This document shows, piece after piece, positions 26,484 through 35,845 of a DNA stretch of 64,000 nt. Every line of letters begins with the position of its first letter. Position 1 is the first letter of the stretch. The stretch spans positions 1-64,000 of the forward strand of contig NZ_QLLT01000008.1 of assembly GCF_003259315.1 (NCBI RefSeq), in the 5' to 3' direction. The notes below the pieces were generated by a model that saw nothing but the letters and a program-made list of their open reading frames with translations, was not told where the DNA came from and did no database searches. Made by a program: the position numbers and the translations under genes. This stretch comes from Kitasatospora sp. SolWspMP-SS2h (GTDB taxonomy: Bacteria > Actinomycetota > Actinomycetes > Streptomycetales > Streptomycetaceae).

Positions 26484-27812
26484 GTGAGTGGTGAGAGTAC
26501 GAGTTTCCTGATCGGGGCCCTGCTGCTGGTGGTGCTCGGCTGGCTGGCCGCGTGCGCCGAGGCGGGGATCTCCCGGATCTCCCGGTTCCGCGCCGAGGAG
26601 GCGGTCCGCTCCGGGCGGCGCGGCTCCGGCCGGCTGCTGACGCTGGCCTCGGACAGCATCCGCTACCTGAACCTGGCGACGCTGATCCGGGTGGCCTGCG
26701 AGATGGCCGCCGCGGTGCTGGTCACCGTGGTCTGCGTGCGCGGCTTCCAGCAGACCTGGCAGGCCGTGCTGGTGGCGTTCGGCGTGATGGTGCTGGTGTC
26801 CTTCGTGGCGGTCGGGGTCTCCCCGCGCACGATCGGCCGCCAGCACCCGCTGAGCACCGTCACCGCGGCCTCCTGGGTGCTGCTGCCGCTGGCCCGGATC
26901 CTCGGGCCGATTCCGCGGCTGCTGATCCTGCTGGGCAACGCGCTGACGCCCGGCAAGGGCTACAAGGAGGGCCCGTTCGCCTCCGAGGCCGAGCTGCGGG
27001 CCCTGGTCGACCTGGCCGAGAAGGACGACCTGATCGAGGACGAGGAGCGCCGGATGGTGCACTCGGTCTTCGAGCTGGGCGACACCATCGTGCGCGAGGT
27101 GATGGTGCCGCGCACCGACCTGGTGATGATCGAGCGGCACAAGACCGTCCGACAGACCCTGACCCTGGCGCTGCGCTCCGGCTTCTCGCGCATCCCGGTG
27201 GTCGGCGACAACGAGGACGACGTGGTCGGCATCGTCTACCTCAAGGACCTGGTGCGCCGCACCCACATCAACCGGGACGCCGAGTCCGAGCAGGTCGACT
27301 CGGTGATGCGCCCGGCGGTCTTCGTCCCCGACTCCAAGCCGGCCGCCGACCTGCTGCGCGAGATGCAGCAGATGCGCTCGCACGTGGCGATCGTGATCGA
27401 CGAGTACGGCGGCACCGCCGGGCTGGTCACCATCGAGGACATCCTGGAGGAGATCGTCGGCGAGATCACCGACGAGTACGACCGGGAGATCGCCCCGGTC
27501 GAGGACCTCGGCGACGGCTCGTACCGGATCACCGCCCGGCTGACCGTGGAGGACCTCGGCGAGCTGTTCGGCATCGAGCTGGACGACGAGGACGTGGAGA
27601 CCGTCGGCGGGCTGCTGGCCAAGTGCCTGGGCCGGGTGCCGATCCCGGGCTCCTCGTGCGAGGTGCCGGTGCCGGAGGGCAGCGGGCTGGCCGCGATCGG
27701 CCTGACCGCGGAGAGTTCGGCCGGGCGCCGCAACCGGATCGGCACCGTGGTGGCCACCCCGGTGCGGATCGCCGAGGAGAGCGAGGAGCCGGCCGAGGAG
27801 GCCGCCTCCTAG
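26484..27812 (+). CDS. CNNM/CorC-type transporter-associated CBS-domain membrane protein
   Basis: 442 residues. A CNNM (DUF21) membrane domain with three to four helices (about 8-150) is followed by an acidic linker, a CBS pair (about 195-320, VMVPRTDLVMIE and MRSHVAIVIDEYGGTAGLVTIEDILEEIVGEI) and a CorC/HlyC domain (about 340-425). Such proteins, once called haemolysins, are linked to magnesium or cobalt efflux. The start is GTG, 13 bp after ybeY. The C-terminus is acidic (ESEEPAEEAAS). It ends the operon; a hairpin follows. Confidence 0.92.
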   Translation: MSGESTSFLIGALLLVVLGWLAACAEAGISRISRFRAEEAVRSGRRGSGRLLTLASDSIRYLNLATLIRVACEMAAAVLVTVVCVRGFQQTWQAVLVAFGVMVLVSFVAVGVSPRTIGRQHPLSTVTAASWVLLPLARILGPIPRLLILLGNALTPGKGYKEGPFASEAELRALVDLAEKDDLIEDEERRMVHSVFELGDTIVREVMVPRTDLVMIERHKTVRQTLTLALRSGFSRIPVVGDNEDDVVGIVYLKDLVRRTHINRDAESEQVDSVMRPAVFVPDSKPAADLLREMQQMRSHVAIVIDEYGGTAGLVTIEDILEEIVGEITDEYDREIAPVEDLGDGSYRITARLTVEDLGELFGIELDDEDVETVGGLLAKCLGRVPIPGSSCEVPVPEGSGLAAIGLTAESSAGRRNRIGTVVATPVRIAEESEEPAEEAAS

Positions 27813-27821
27813 GCTCCCGGA

Positions 27822-27843
27822 CGCCCGTCGTCGTATACGGGCG
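27822..27843 (+). terminator. Hairpin after the phoH-ybeY-CNNM operon
   Basis: A 7-bp stem (27822-27828 with 27837-27843) and 8-nt loop lie 9 nt beyond the stop. Several GGACGGGCC-like short repeats follow up to 27900. Confidence 0.45.
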
Positions 27844-27953
27844 ACCCCTCGGACGGGCCCTTGGACGGGCCGTCCCATCGGTGCGACCGGTTGGGACGGT
27901 TCGTCCCGGGGCCCGTTTGCGGTGCCGCCCGGGGTGTGCGCACCGTGGAAGGC

Positions 27954-28205
27954 ATGGCACATCTACTGCGCGCGGAGTACGGCCCGAGCGGGCCGGCCGG
28001 CGGGGTGGCCAGGTGGCACGTGGTCCGCGCCGCCGACCCCTCGCGCGGCATGTGCGGCGCCGAGATAGCCTCGGACGCCGAGAGCAGGCCGGAGGAGGCC
28101 TGGGGCACCGGGCTGCACTGCTGCCAGCAGTGCGGGTCGCTCTACCTCCACGAAGTGCCGTTCCTCCGCTCCGACCACTCCGACCACGCGGGGAGGACCC
28201 GATGA
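27954..28205 (+). CDS. Small cysteine-rich protein of unknown function
   Basis: 83 residues, beginning MAHLLRAEYG. Cysteines occur in RGMCGAEIA and in HCCQQCGSLYLHE, a layout that could bind one zinc ion. I do not recognise a named family. Its stop overlaps the ATG of the next gene by 4 bp (ATGA), so the two are translationally coupled and probably act together. A GTG nine bases upstream (27945) is an alternative start. Codon use is typical of the neighbourhood, supporting a real gene. Confidence 0.65.
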   Translation: MAHLLRAEYGPSGPAGGVARWHVVRAADPSRGMCGAEIASDAESRPEEAWGTGLHCCQQCGSLYLHEVPFLRSDHSDHAGRTR

Positions 28206-28741
28206 GACTGCAGGACGAACTTCCGGTCGACCACCGGCTCGGCAGGGTCTACCGCTACGGCGCGGGCTTCTGCGGACTGTTCCTGATCGTGTTCGGCATC
28301 CTCGGACTGACCGGGGCCCACCCGGGCTTCCTGGACACCTCGGGCAAGGAGGTGATCGGCCTGTCCAGCAACGGGGCGCTGAGCGTGCTGTCGCTGGTGG
28401 CCGGCGGCATCCTGATCCTGGGCGCGGTGATTGGCGGCAACACCGCCTCGAACATCAACATGATCGTGGGCGTGCTGTTCGTGCTGGCCGGCTTCGTCGG
28501 CCTGACGGTGCTGGACTCCAGCGCCAACCGGCTCGCCTTCCACATCTCCAACGTCATCTTCAGCTTCGTGTTCGGCTTCGTGGTCCTGACCTTCGGCATG
28601 TACGGCCGGGTCGGCAGCCACCTGCCGCAGGACAACCCGTACTGGAAGGAGCGCCACTCCGACGACGCCGACCTGCCGGACGGCCCGCCGGCGCTGGTGA
28701 AGGTGCTCCGCCCGGGCCCGCCGAAACCGACCGGGCACTGA
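28202..28741 (+). CDS. DUF4383-type four-helix membrane protein
   Basis: 179 residues with four hydrophobic segments (about 18-42, 58-82, 86-108 and 112-138) and a charged C-terminal tail. The pattern YRYGAGFCGLFLIVFGILGL, then NTASNINMIVGVLFVLAGFVGL and FHISNVIFSFVFGFVVL, fits DUF4383, a family of unknown role. GGAGG lies 5 nt before the ATG, which overlaps the upstream stop. A perfect terminator follows. Confidence 0.8.
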   Translation: MRLQDELPVDHRLGRVYRYGAGFCGLFLIVFGILGLTGAHPGFLDTSGKEVIGLSSNGALSVLSLVAGGILILGAVIGGNTASNINMIVGVLFVLAGFVGLTVLDSSANRLAFHISNVIFSFVFGFVVLTFGMYGRVGSHLPQDNPYWKERHSDDADLPDGPPALVKVLRPGPPKPTGH

Positions 28742-28770
28742 CCGCCCCGTCGCGGGGTGGGACCGCCGAG

Positions 28771-28798
28771 GCCCGACGGACCGCCAGGTCCGTCGGGC
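28771..28798 (+). terminator. Terminator of the DUF4383 operon
   Basis: Perfect 12-bp arms (28771-28782 and 28787-28798) with a GCCA loop, followed by CTTCGGGCCTTCGGG. Confidence 0.8.
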
Positions 28799-28830
28799 CT
28801 TCGGGCCTTCGGGCCGTGCGGGGCCGCCGG

Positions 28831-29600
28831 GGCGAGGTGCTGCCGGCCACCAAGTCCGGCTTCCGGGTTGTCGGCGGGCGCCGAGCCGCACCGCTTCCCG
28901 GTTCACTTCGCGTTCGGCGAGCCGGCGGTCGACTGCGAGCCCGTGCACGTGCGCGGCTACGCGGAGCAGTCGCTGCGCAACCTCGGCGCCGAGGTGGTCG
29001 ACCTGTACCACCCGCACCTCCCGGACCCGCAGGTGCCGTTCGAGGACACCGTCGGCGCGGTCGCCGAACCGATCGCCGACGGGCCGGTGCGGCACCTGGG
29101 CGTCTCCCGCGTCGGCCGCGCGGCTGCGGGCCGCGCACGCGGTGCACCCCGTCGCGGCGGTGCGGGCCCAGTGGTCGGTGCGGCAGCCGATCGACTTGGA
29201 ACCGCCGGCCGCCGCCCGTGAGCTGGGCGTCGGCGCGGTGGCCCGGAGCCCGCTCGGCGGCGGCTTCCCGACCGTCACCGTGCGGCGGGTCGCCGAGGAC
29301 GACTTCCGGCGCGACCACGCCGGGTTCTCCGCCGGGAACCCGGCCGCGAACAACGACCGGTACGCCCCCGCTGCGCGCGGTCGCCGCGGAACTCGGCGTC
29401 ACCCCCGGCCGGCCGGCACCGGCCCGGCTACTGCACCAGGACCGACCACGTGGTGCCGATCCCGGGGCAGCCGCACCCCCGCGCACATCCGGGAGAGCCG
29501 GGCCGGGGCGGAGCCGGCCCCGGACGCCGCGGTGCCGGGCCGGATCGAGGCGGCGCTCGCGGCGTTCGCGCCGGCGGGGAGGGGGCGCTGCTCAAGGGTT
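28831..29600 (+). pseudogene. Decayed aldo/keto reductase gene
   Basis: Pieces of an aldo/keto reductase follow each other in the correct order but in different frames: GEVLPATKSGF with the catalytic Lys (28831-28878); VRGYAEQSLRNLGAEVVDLYHPH to VRHLGVSR (about 28901-29116); HPVAAVRAQWSVRQ through VARSPLGGGF to NPAANNDRY (about 29130-29370); RAVAAELGVTP (about 29365-29440); VVPIPGQ; and RIEAALAAFAP. At least four frameshifts separate them. The N-terminal part with the catalytic Asp and Tyr is absent. Neighbouring genes are intact, so sequencing error alone is unlikely. Confidence 0.88.
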
Positions 29601-29632
29601 GAGCGGCGCCGGTCGGCCGGTCCGGCACGGCC

Positions 29633-29638
29633 TATGCT
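29633..29638 (+). promoter_or_regulatory. -10-like hexamer for the deaminase-like gene (leaderless)
   Basis: TATGCT ends 6 bp before the ATG at 29645; no ribosome site is present. Confidence 0.45.
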
Positions 29639-29644
29639 CGGGCC

Positions 29645-29998
29645 ATGACCGAGATTTCCGAGCTGGACCCCGAGGACAAGAAGATCATCACGCTGGCCCG
29701 TTCGGCCCGTGCCCGCAACGGCGTGGCCGAGGGGGCGGCGGTCCGGGACGAGACCGGGCGGACGTACGTGGCCGGCACGGTGGCGCTGGAGTCACTGAAG
29801 CTGAGCGCGCTGCAGACCGCGGTGGCGATGGCGGTGGCCAGCGGGGCGAAGGGGCTGGAGGCGGCCGCGGTGGTGTCCGAGGCGGACGCGCCGGCCGCGG
29901 GCGACCTGGCCGCGGTGCGGGACCTGGGCGGGGCCGGGACGCCGGTGCTGCTGGCCGGGCCGGACGGGGCGCTGAAGGTGGCCGCGGCGGCCGAGTGA
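29645..29998 (+). CDS. Cytidine-deaminase-like protein lacking the zinc site
   Basis: 117 residues. LDPEDKKIITLARSARARNGVAEGAAVRDETGRTYVAGTVALESLKLSALQTAVAMAVASGA follows the cytidine deaminase fold, and databases usually name such proteins cytidine deaminase. However, the HAE and PCxxC zinc-binding motifs are missing; the protein has no cysteine or histidine at all. It is therefore probably not a deaminase. The position just before era is conserved in actinobacteria (compare the small gene before era in Mycobacterium tuberculosis), which suggests a link to ribosome assembly, but that is inference. Confidence 0.85.
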   Translation: MTEISELDPEDKKIITLARSARARNGVAEGAAVRDETGRTYVAGTVALESLKLSALQTAVAMAVASGAKGLEAAAVVSEADAPAAGDLAAVRDLGGAGTPVLLAGPDGALKVAAAAE

Positions 29999-30064
29999 GC
30001 CCGCGGGCGGGTGCCCCGGGCCGGGGTGTCCGGGGCGCTGTCGGCCTCCCTGCACCCCCTGCTG

Positions 30065-30081
30065 GGTGCGATAATCGCACC
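30065..30081. promoter_or_regulatory. 17-bp perfect palindrome upstream of a small membrane gene
   Basis: GGTGCGAT-A-ATCGCACC has perfect 8-bp arms around one base. It lies 38 bp upstream of the mini membrane protein and overlaps a GATAAT (30070-30075) that could be a -10. It is a candidate operator. Confidence 0.5.
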
Positions 30082-30118
30082 GACTGGGATCTCGTCCCGG
30101 CGGGGGAGGGAACGGGGC

Positions 30119-30277
30119 ATGGGCGTCGCGGCGTTCTTCTGCGGACTGCTGCTCTGCGTCATGGGTTTCGGGCGCTGGCACGAGACCGGGTCCCCGTGGT
30201 GGCTGGCCGGCACCCTGACCCTGCTGGCCTTCGTCCTGGTCGGCACGATCACCGGCGGCGGCAAGAAGGCCGACTGA
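30119..30277 (+). CDS. Small two-helix membrane protein of unknown function
   Basis: 52 residues with two hydrophobic segments (about 2-18 and 25-44) joined by a short polar loop (RWHETGSP) and a positively charged end (GGGKKAD). GGAGG lies 9 nt before the ATG. It resembles the many small hypothetical membrane proteins of streptomycetes. It lies between the deaminase-like gene and era, downstream of a palindrome. No function can be assigned. Confidence 0.7.
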   Translation: MGVAAFFCGLLLCVMGFGRWHETGSPWWLAGTLTLLAFVLVGTITGGGKKAD

Positions 30278-30311
30278 ACGCCCGATGACCGGGGCGGCTC
30301 CGGGGATCGGC

Positions 30312-30317
30312 GACAAT
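30312..30317 (+). promoter_or_regulatory. -10-like hexamer for era (leaderless)
   Basis: GACAAT ends 7 bp before the ATG at 30325 and overlaps the upstream in-frame ATG at 30316, arguing against that earlier start. Confidence 0.45.
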
Positions 30318-30324
30318 GGGTGTC

Positions 30325-31254
30325 ATGAATGCCCCTTCCTCCCCGTACCGCTCCGGGTTCGCGTGTTTCGTCGGCCGTCCCAACGCGGGCAAGTCGACCC
30401 TGACCAACGCCCTGGTCGGGACGAAGGTCGCGATCACCTCCGACCGTCCGCAGACCACCCGGCACACCGTGCGCGGCATCGTGCACCGCCCCGACTCCCA
30501 GCTCGTCCTGGTGGACACGCCCGGGCTGCACAAGCCCCGCACCCTGCTCGGCGAGCGGCTCAACGACCTGGTCCGCACCACCTGGGCGGAGGTCGACGTG
30601 ATCGGCTTCTGCGTACCCGCCGACCAGAAGCTCGGCCCCGGCGACAAGTTCATCGCCAAGGAGCTCGCCGAGATCCGCAAGACGCCGAAGGTCGCGATCG
30701 TCACCAAGACCGACCTGGTCGACTCCAAGCGGCTCGCCGAGCAGCTGATCGCCGTCCACCAGCTGGGCGCCGAGCTCGGCATCGAATGGGCCGAGATCAT
30801 CCCGGTCTCCGCCGTCGGCGACCAGCAGGTCGAGCTGGTGGGCGAGCTGCTGACCAAGCTGCTGCCCGAGGGCGTGCCGCTGTACCCGGACGGCGACCTC
30901 ACCGACGAGCCCGAGCAGACCATGGTCGCCGAGCTGATCCGGGAGGCCGCGCTGGAGGGCGTCCGCGACGAGCTGCCGCACTCGCTGGCCGTGGTGGTCG
31001 AGGAGATGATCCCGCGCGAGGGCCGGCCCGCCGACCGCCCGCTGCTGGACATCCACGCCAACGTGTACATCGAGCGGCAGAGCCAGAAGGCCATCGTGAT
31101 CGGCGCCAAGGGCTCCCGGCTCAAGCACGTCGGCACCACCGCCCGCAAGCAGATCGAGGCGCTCCTGGGCACCCCGGTCTACCTGGACCTGCACGTCAAG
31201 GTGGCCAAGGACTGGCAGCGCGACCCCAAGCAGCTGCGTAAGCTCGGCTTCTGA
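30325..31254 (+). CDS. era: GTPase Era
   Basis: 309 residues. G1 GRPNAGKS, G2 region SDRPQTTRHTVRG, G3 DTPGLH and a C-terminal KH domain (ANVYIERQSQKAIVIGAKGSRLKHVG). Era binds the 3' end of 16S rRNA and helps assemble the 30S subunit. The G4 motif reads TKTD rather than NKxD, which I believe is shared with other streptomycete Era proteins. An ATG three codons upstream (30316) is in frame but lies inside the likely -10 hexamer, so 30325 is preferred. Its neighbours ybeY, recO and uppS are the usual ones. Confidence 0.94.
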   Translation: MNAPSSPYRSGFACFVGRPNAGKSTLTNALVGTKVAITSDRPQTTRHTVRGIVHRPDSQLVLVDTPGLHKPRTLLGERLNDLVRTTWAEVDVIGFCVPADQKLGPGDKFIAKELAEIRKTPKVAIVTKTDLVDSKRLAEQLIAVHQLGAELGIEWAEIIPVSAVGDQQVELVGELLTKLLPEGVPLYPDGDLTDEPEQTMVAELIREAALEGVRDELPHSLAVVVEEMIPREGRPADRPLLDIHANVYIERQSQKAIVIGAKGSRLKHVGTTARKQIEALLGTPVYLDLHVKVAKDWQRDPKQLRKLGF

Positions 31255-31285
31255 CGGAGCGTCGCAAGGGGAGGGGCCGGTCGGG

Positions 31286-31999
31286 ATGGAACTGCACACC
31301 CACGAGTGGGGCGGGGGAGAGCGCACCGCCCTGCTGGTCCACGGCATCCAGGCCGACCACCGGACCTGGCGGCTGATCGGCCCCGAACTCGCCGCGCGCG
31401 GCTACCGGGTGATCGCCGTCGACCTGCGCGGCCACGGCGTCTCCCCGCGCGGCACCGGGGAGAGCCCGCGCGAGCGGTACGGGCCCGAGCAGTTCGCCGA
31501 GGACCTGGTCGACACCCTGCCCGCCGGGGCGGACGTGGCGATCGGCCACTCGATGGGCGCGCCGGCGCTCTGGCGGGCCGTCGAGCGGCTGAAGCCCGCC
31601 CGGGCGGTCTACAGCGACCCCGCGTTCGTCTACGACCGCCCCGGGTTCGGGCCGGAGCCGTTCGTCGGCTTCAAGCGCTTCGGGACCAGGAAGTTCATCA
31701 CCAGCATGCACCCCGGCTGGCCGGTCGAGGACGTGGACGCCGAACTGGCCGCCCTCGCGCTCTGGGACACCGACACCGCGCTCGGCCTGTGGGCGCACCC
31801 CGAGCTGTCCGCGCTGCCGGACGCCCCGGCCGTCCCCTCGCTCGTCCAACTCGCCGACCCCAGCGGGCTGGTGTCGGACGAGGAGGCCGCCGAGCTGCGC
31901 CGCCGCGGCTTCGAGGTGCGCACCGTGCCGGGCGCCGGGCACAGCATCCACCGCGACGACCCGGCGGGCTTCCTCGCCTCGTTGGACGGGTGGATCTGA
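31286..31999 (+). CDS. Alpha/beta hydrolase
   Basis: 237 residues. The nucleophile elbow GHSMGA, an oxyanion region LLVHGIQADHRTW, the acid in LADPSG and the catalytic histidine in GAGHSIHRDDP give a complete triad in the right order. Substrate unknown. It lies 31 bp after era in the same direction with a purine-rich ribosome site (GGGGAGGGG), so it may be cotranscribed. It converges with the emfourin-like gene. Confidence 0.88.
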   Translation: MELHTHEWGGGERTALLVHGIQADHRTWRLIGPELAARGYRVIAVDLRGHGVSPRGTGESPRERYGPEQFAEDLVDTLPAGADVAIGHSMGAPALWRAVERLKPARAVYSDPAFVYDRPGFGPEPFVGFKRFGTRKFITSMHPGWPVEDVDAELAALALWDTDTALGLWAHPELSALPDAPAVPSLVQLADPSGLVSDEEAAELRRRGFEVRTVPGAGHSIHRDDPAGFLASLDGWI

Positions 32000-32032
32000 A
32001 CCACCCTTCTCCGGCTGTCGGTTGACGGTCCG

Positions 32033-32299
32033 TCAGGCTCCTTCGCGGAGCACCAGGCTCACCAGTTCGCGCTGGGAGTCGGTGAGCTTCGGGTCGGCGC
32101 AGTGGACGGTGCGGCCGTCGACGGTGATCTCGTAGTGGAAGCCGTCGGGCACGCCGTACGCGGGTGCGCGCAGCCCGCCGGCCACCGCCTCGCGGGCCAG
32201 GGCGTGCACGTGCGGGGCGTCCGGGCGCTCGGTGGTGTCCATCTCGGCATACCGGAGCAGACCGGCGAACCCGCCGGTGCGGGTGACCTGGATACGCAT
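32033..32299 (-). CDS. Emfourin-type metalloprotease inhibitor homologue
   Basis: 88 residues: MRIQVTRTGGFAGLLRYAEMDT, then PDGFHYEITVDGRTVHCADPKLTDSQRELVSLV. This resembles the emfourin family, small proteins that inhibit M4 metalloproteases (protealysin) and are usually encoded beside the protease. In many streptomycetes an M4 protease gene sits directly upstream near leuA. Here the 250 bp upstream hold no such gene, so the inhibitor appears to be an orphan. The family call rests on pattern similarity. Confidence 0.7.
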   Translation of the reverse strand: MRIQVTRTGGFAGLLRYAEMDTTERPDAPHVHALAREAVAGGLRAPAYGVPDGFHYEITVDGRTVHCADPKLTDSQRELVSLVLREGA

Positions 32300-32536
32300 G
32301 GTTGTCAGTGTGCTACGTACCGGAGGAATCCGCCGAGGCTTTTCACCAACTCCTCGCGGGTCCCTCCCAGATCTCCGCAGGTCTGCGCGGCCGGGCTCCA
32401 GGGCGGGCTCCGGGCCGGGCCCGGCCCGGCTGCCAGGGGGTGGCGGGTGCCGCCGGGGCCGCCGGGGGGCGCTCCGGGGCCGTCTCAGTGGGTGGGATCG
32501 TGGCGGGGCTCACTGCGTCGGCCCGTCCGCTCTTGT

Positions 32537-32542
32537 TACAGT
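32537..32542 (+). promoter_or_regulatory. -10-like hexamer for the leuA leader
   Basis: TACAGT lies 9 bp before the leader-peptide ATG (32552), implying a transcript with almost no untranslated leader before it. No good -35. The stretch 32300-32536 is GC-rich and holds nothing else I recognise. Confidence 0.4.
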
Positions 32543-32551
32543 GGCGGCATC

Positions 32552-32580
32552 ATGCGCATCCGGCTGCTCCTTCTTAGCTG

Positions 32581-32599
<19 letters not shown>
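32552..32599 (+). CDS. leuA leader peptide
   Basis: A 15-residue reading frame, MRIRLLLLSCRGEGL, with four consecutive leucine codons (CTG CTC CTT CTT, 32564-32575) followed by TAG. Two CTT codons are rare in this genome, which would make translation sensitive to charged leucyl-tRNA. It lies 141 bp upstream of leuA and runs into the strong stem described next. Leader peptides of this kind are known upstream of branched-chain amino acid genes in streptomycetes. It should attenuate leuA when leucine is plentiful. Confidence 0.85.
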
Positions 32600-34525
<1,926 letters not shown>

Positions 34526-34565
34526 CGCCGTCCGGGCGCCCGCCGCTCCGGCACCCGCGCCCGCC

Positions 34566-34596
34566 CCGAGGGGCCCGCCACCGGCGGGCCCCTCGG
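34566..34596 (+). terminator. leuA terminator
   Basis: Perfect 14-bp arms (34566-34579 and 34583-34596), 3-nt loop, followed by GAGGTTTCC. Confidence 0.85.
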
Positions 34597-34892
34597 AGGT
34601 TTCCGGCCCGCCCGTCCTCCTCCTGCCGCCCATCCGGCCCGTCCCACGCGGCAGTTGACGCATCGTCGGGGCGTGTCCGGCCCGCCCCGCGGGTGCTCGG
34701 GCCGTGTCGTCGATCACATGTGTCCCCGGTCACAAATTTTCCCCTCGGCACCCGTTCAGGGTGCTGACACGAGCCGGTAACCGTGGCAACATCGTCGGAC
34801 CGGAACCGGGATCGGTGGGACGACTCCGGCGTCCGGTCGCGTGACCTGCCCACTGATGTGCAGGCCGCCTGCCATGTCTGGGGAGTGGCGCC
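34597..34892. other. Intergenic region upstream of the TerB-like gene
   Basis: No gene seen. The part 34715-34800 is richer in A and T (CACAAATTTTCCCC) than its surroundings and may carry the promoter of the next gene, but no clear hexamer pair was found. Confidence 0.4.
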
Positions 34893-35558
34893 GTGACAGG
34901 GTTGTGGGGTGTTCGCCCTCGGTGGCGGACGGATGTCCTCGGTGAATTCTTCTGCCCGGGCTGCGGCGGAGACCGCAACTACCGCCGACAACACGGCCGG
35001 CGGTGGCTGCGGTTGCTCGGGACGCCGGTGCTGCCGCTCGGCGGCGTGGCCCGCAGCGTCCAGTGCACCTCCTGCCGCGGCCGCTACGGGGTCGACGCCC
35101 TGGAGCAGTTGACCTCGGTCCGGCTCGGCGCGATGCTCCGCGACGCCCAGTACACCGTCGCGCTGGCCGCGCTCGCCGCCGGCGGCACCGCCGGGCGCGG
35201 TGGGCGGGAGGCCGCCTGCGCGGTGATCAAGGAAGCCGGGTTCGACGACTGCGGCGAGGCCCAGGTGCTGGCCGCGCTCGCCGCGCTCTCCGGCCACGGC
35301 GGCGGCGACCCGCTGGACGTGGACGTCGAGGGCGGCGGACTCGCCGTCGAACTGCACGCCGCGCTCGAACCGCTCGCCCCGCACCTGGCCCTCCAGGGCC
35401 GCGAGCGCCTGCTCACCCTCGGCGCCGTGATCGCCCTCGCCGACGGCCGCTACCTCCCGCAGGAGCGGGCCGCGCTCGCCGTGGTCGGCCGCTGCCTGCG
35501 CCTCACCGCCCCGCAGGTGGACCGGCTGCTGGAGGCGGCCACCCGCACCCCGCACTGA
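34893..35558 (+). CDS. TerB-family protein with N-terminal zinc ribbon
   Basis: 221 residues. An N-terminal zinc ribbon (CPGCGG at about 21-26 and CTSCRG at about 58-63) precedes an all-helical TerB-like domain (about 75-221) with two acidic loops (FDDCGEAQV and ALADGRYLPQERAAL), where TerB proteins bind metal. TerB domains occur in tellurite-resistance and stress systems; no other ter genes are nearby. The start is GTG at 34893. The specific role is unknown. Confidence 0.75.
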   Translation: MTGLWGVRPRWRTDVLGEFFCPGCGGDRNYRRQHGRRWLRLLGTPVLPLGGVARSVQCTSCRGRYGVDALEQLTSVRLGAMLRDAQYTVALAALAAGGTAGRGGREAACAVIKEAGFDDCGEAQVLAALAALSGHGGGDPLDVDVEGGGLAVELHAALEPLAPHLALQGRERLLTLGAVIALADGRYLPQERAALAVVGRCLRLTAPQVDRLLEAATRTPH

Positions 35559-35735
35559 CCCCCTCCCTCCACCGCTCCGCGTCCCCTCCCTCCGCCCCAT
35601 CCATGAGCCGGGCCCGTACACCCCCCTCCCGGGCCCGCCGTGTCCCGCACCGCACGGGTGAAAGCCCCACAGCCCCGGTGCGGGTTCACGGCTGCGCCGC
35701 CGGCGGGCCCGTCCCCGTCAGGACCGTCTTCGGCG

Positions 35736-35820
35736 GGCCGTCGGGGCCCGGGCCAGCGGGGCCTGGGCCGTCGGGGCCTGGGCCGTCGGGGCCCGGGCCG
35801 TCGGGGCCCGGGCTGTCGGC
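35736..35820. repeat. 15-bp tandem array upstream of recO
   Basis: Units GGCCGTCGGGGCCCG start at 35736, 35751, 35766, 35781 and 35796, with a sixth partial unit at 35811; copies differ at 0-3 bases. The array ends 10 bp before the recO -10-like hexamer. Confidence 0.88.
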
Positions 35821-35829
35821 GGGGTGCGG

Positions 35830-35835
35830 GACAAT
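35830..35835 (+). promoter_or_regulatory. -10-like hexamer for recO
   Basis: GACAAT ends 10 bp before the recO ATG; an earlier in-frame ATG (35834) falls inside it. Confidence 0.4.
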
Positions 35836-35845
35836 GGGTTCCACC

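Noticed and set aside
32023..32035. TGACGGTCCGTCA palindrome also partly present at 55781
   Set aside because: Short, coincides with a gene end, and the second copy is incomplete; shared use cannot be argued from two sites.
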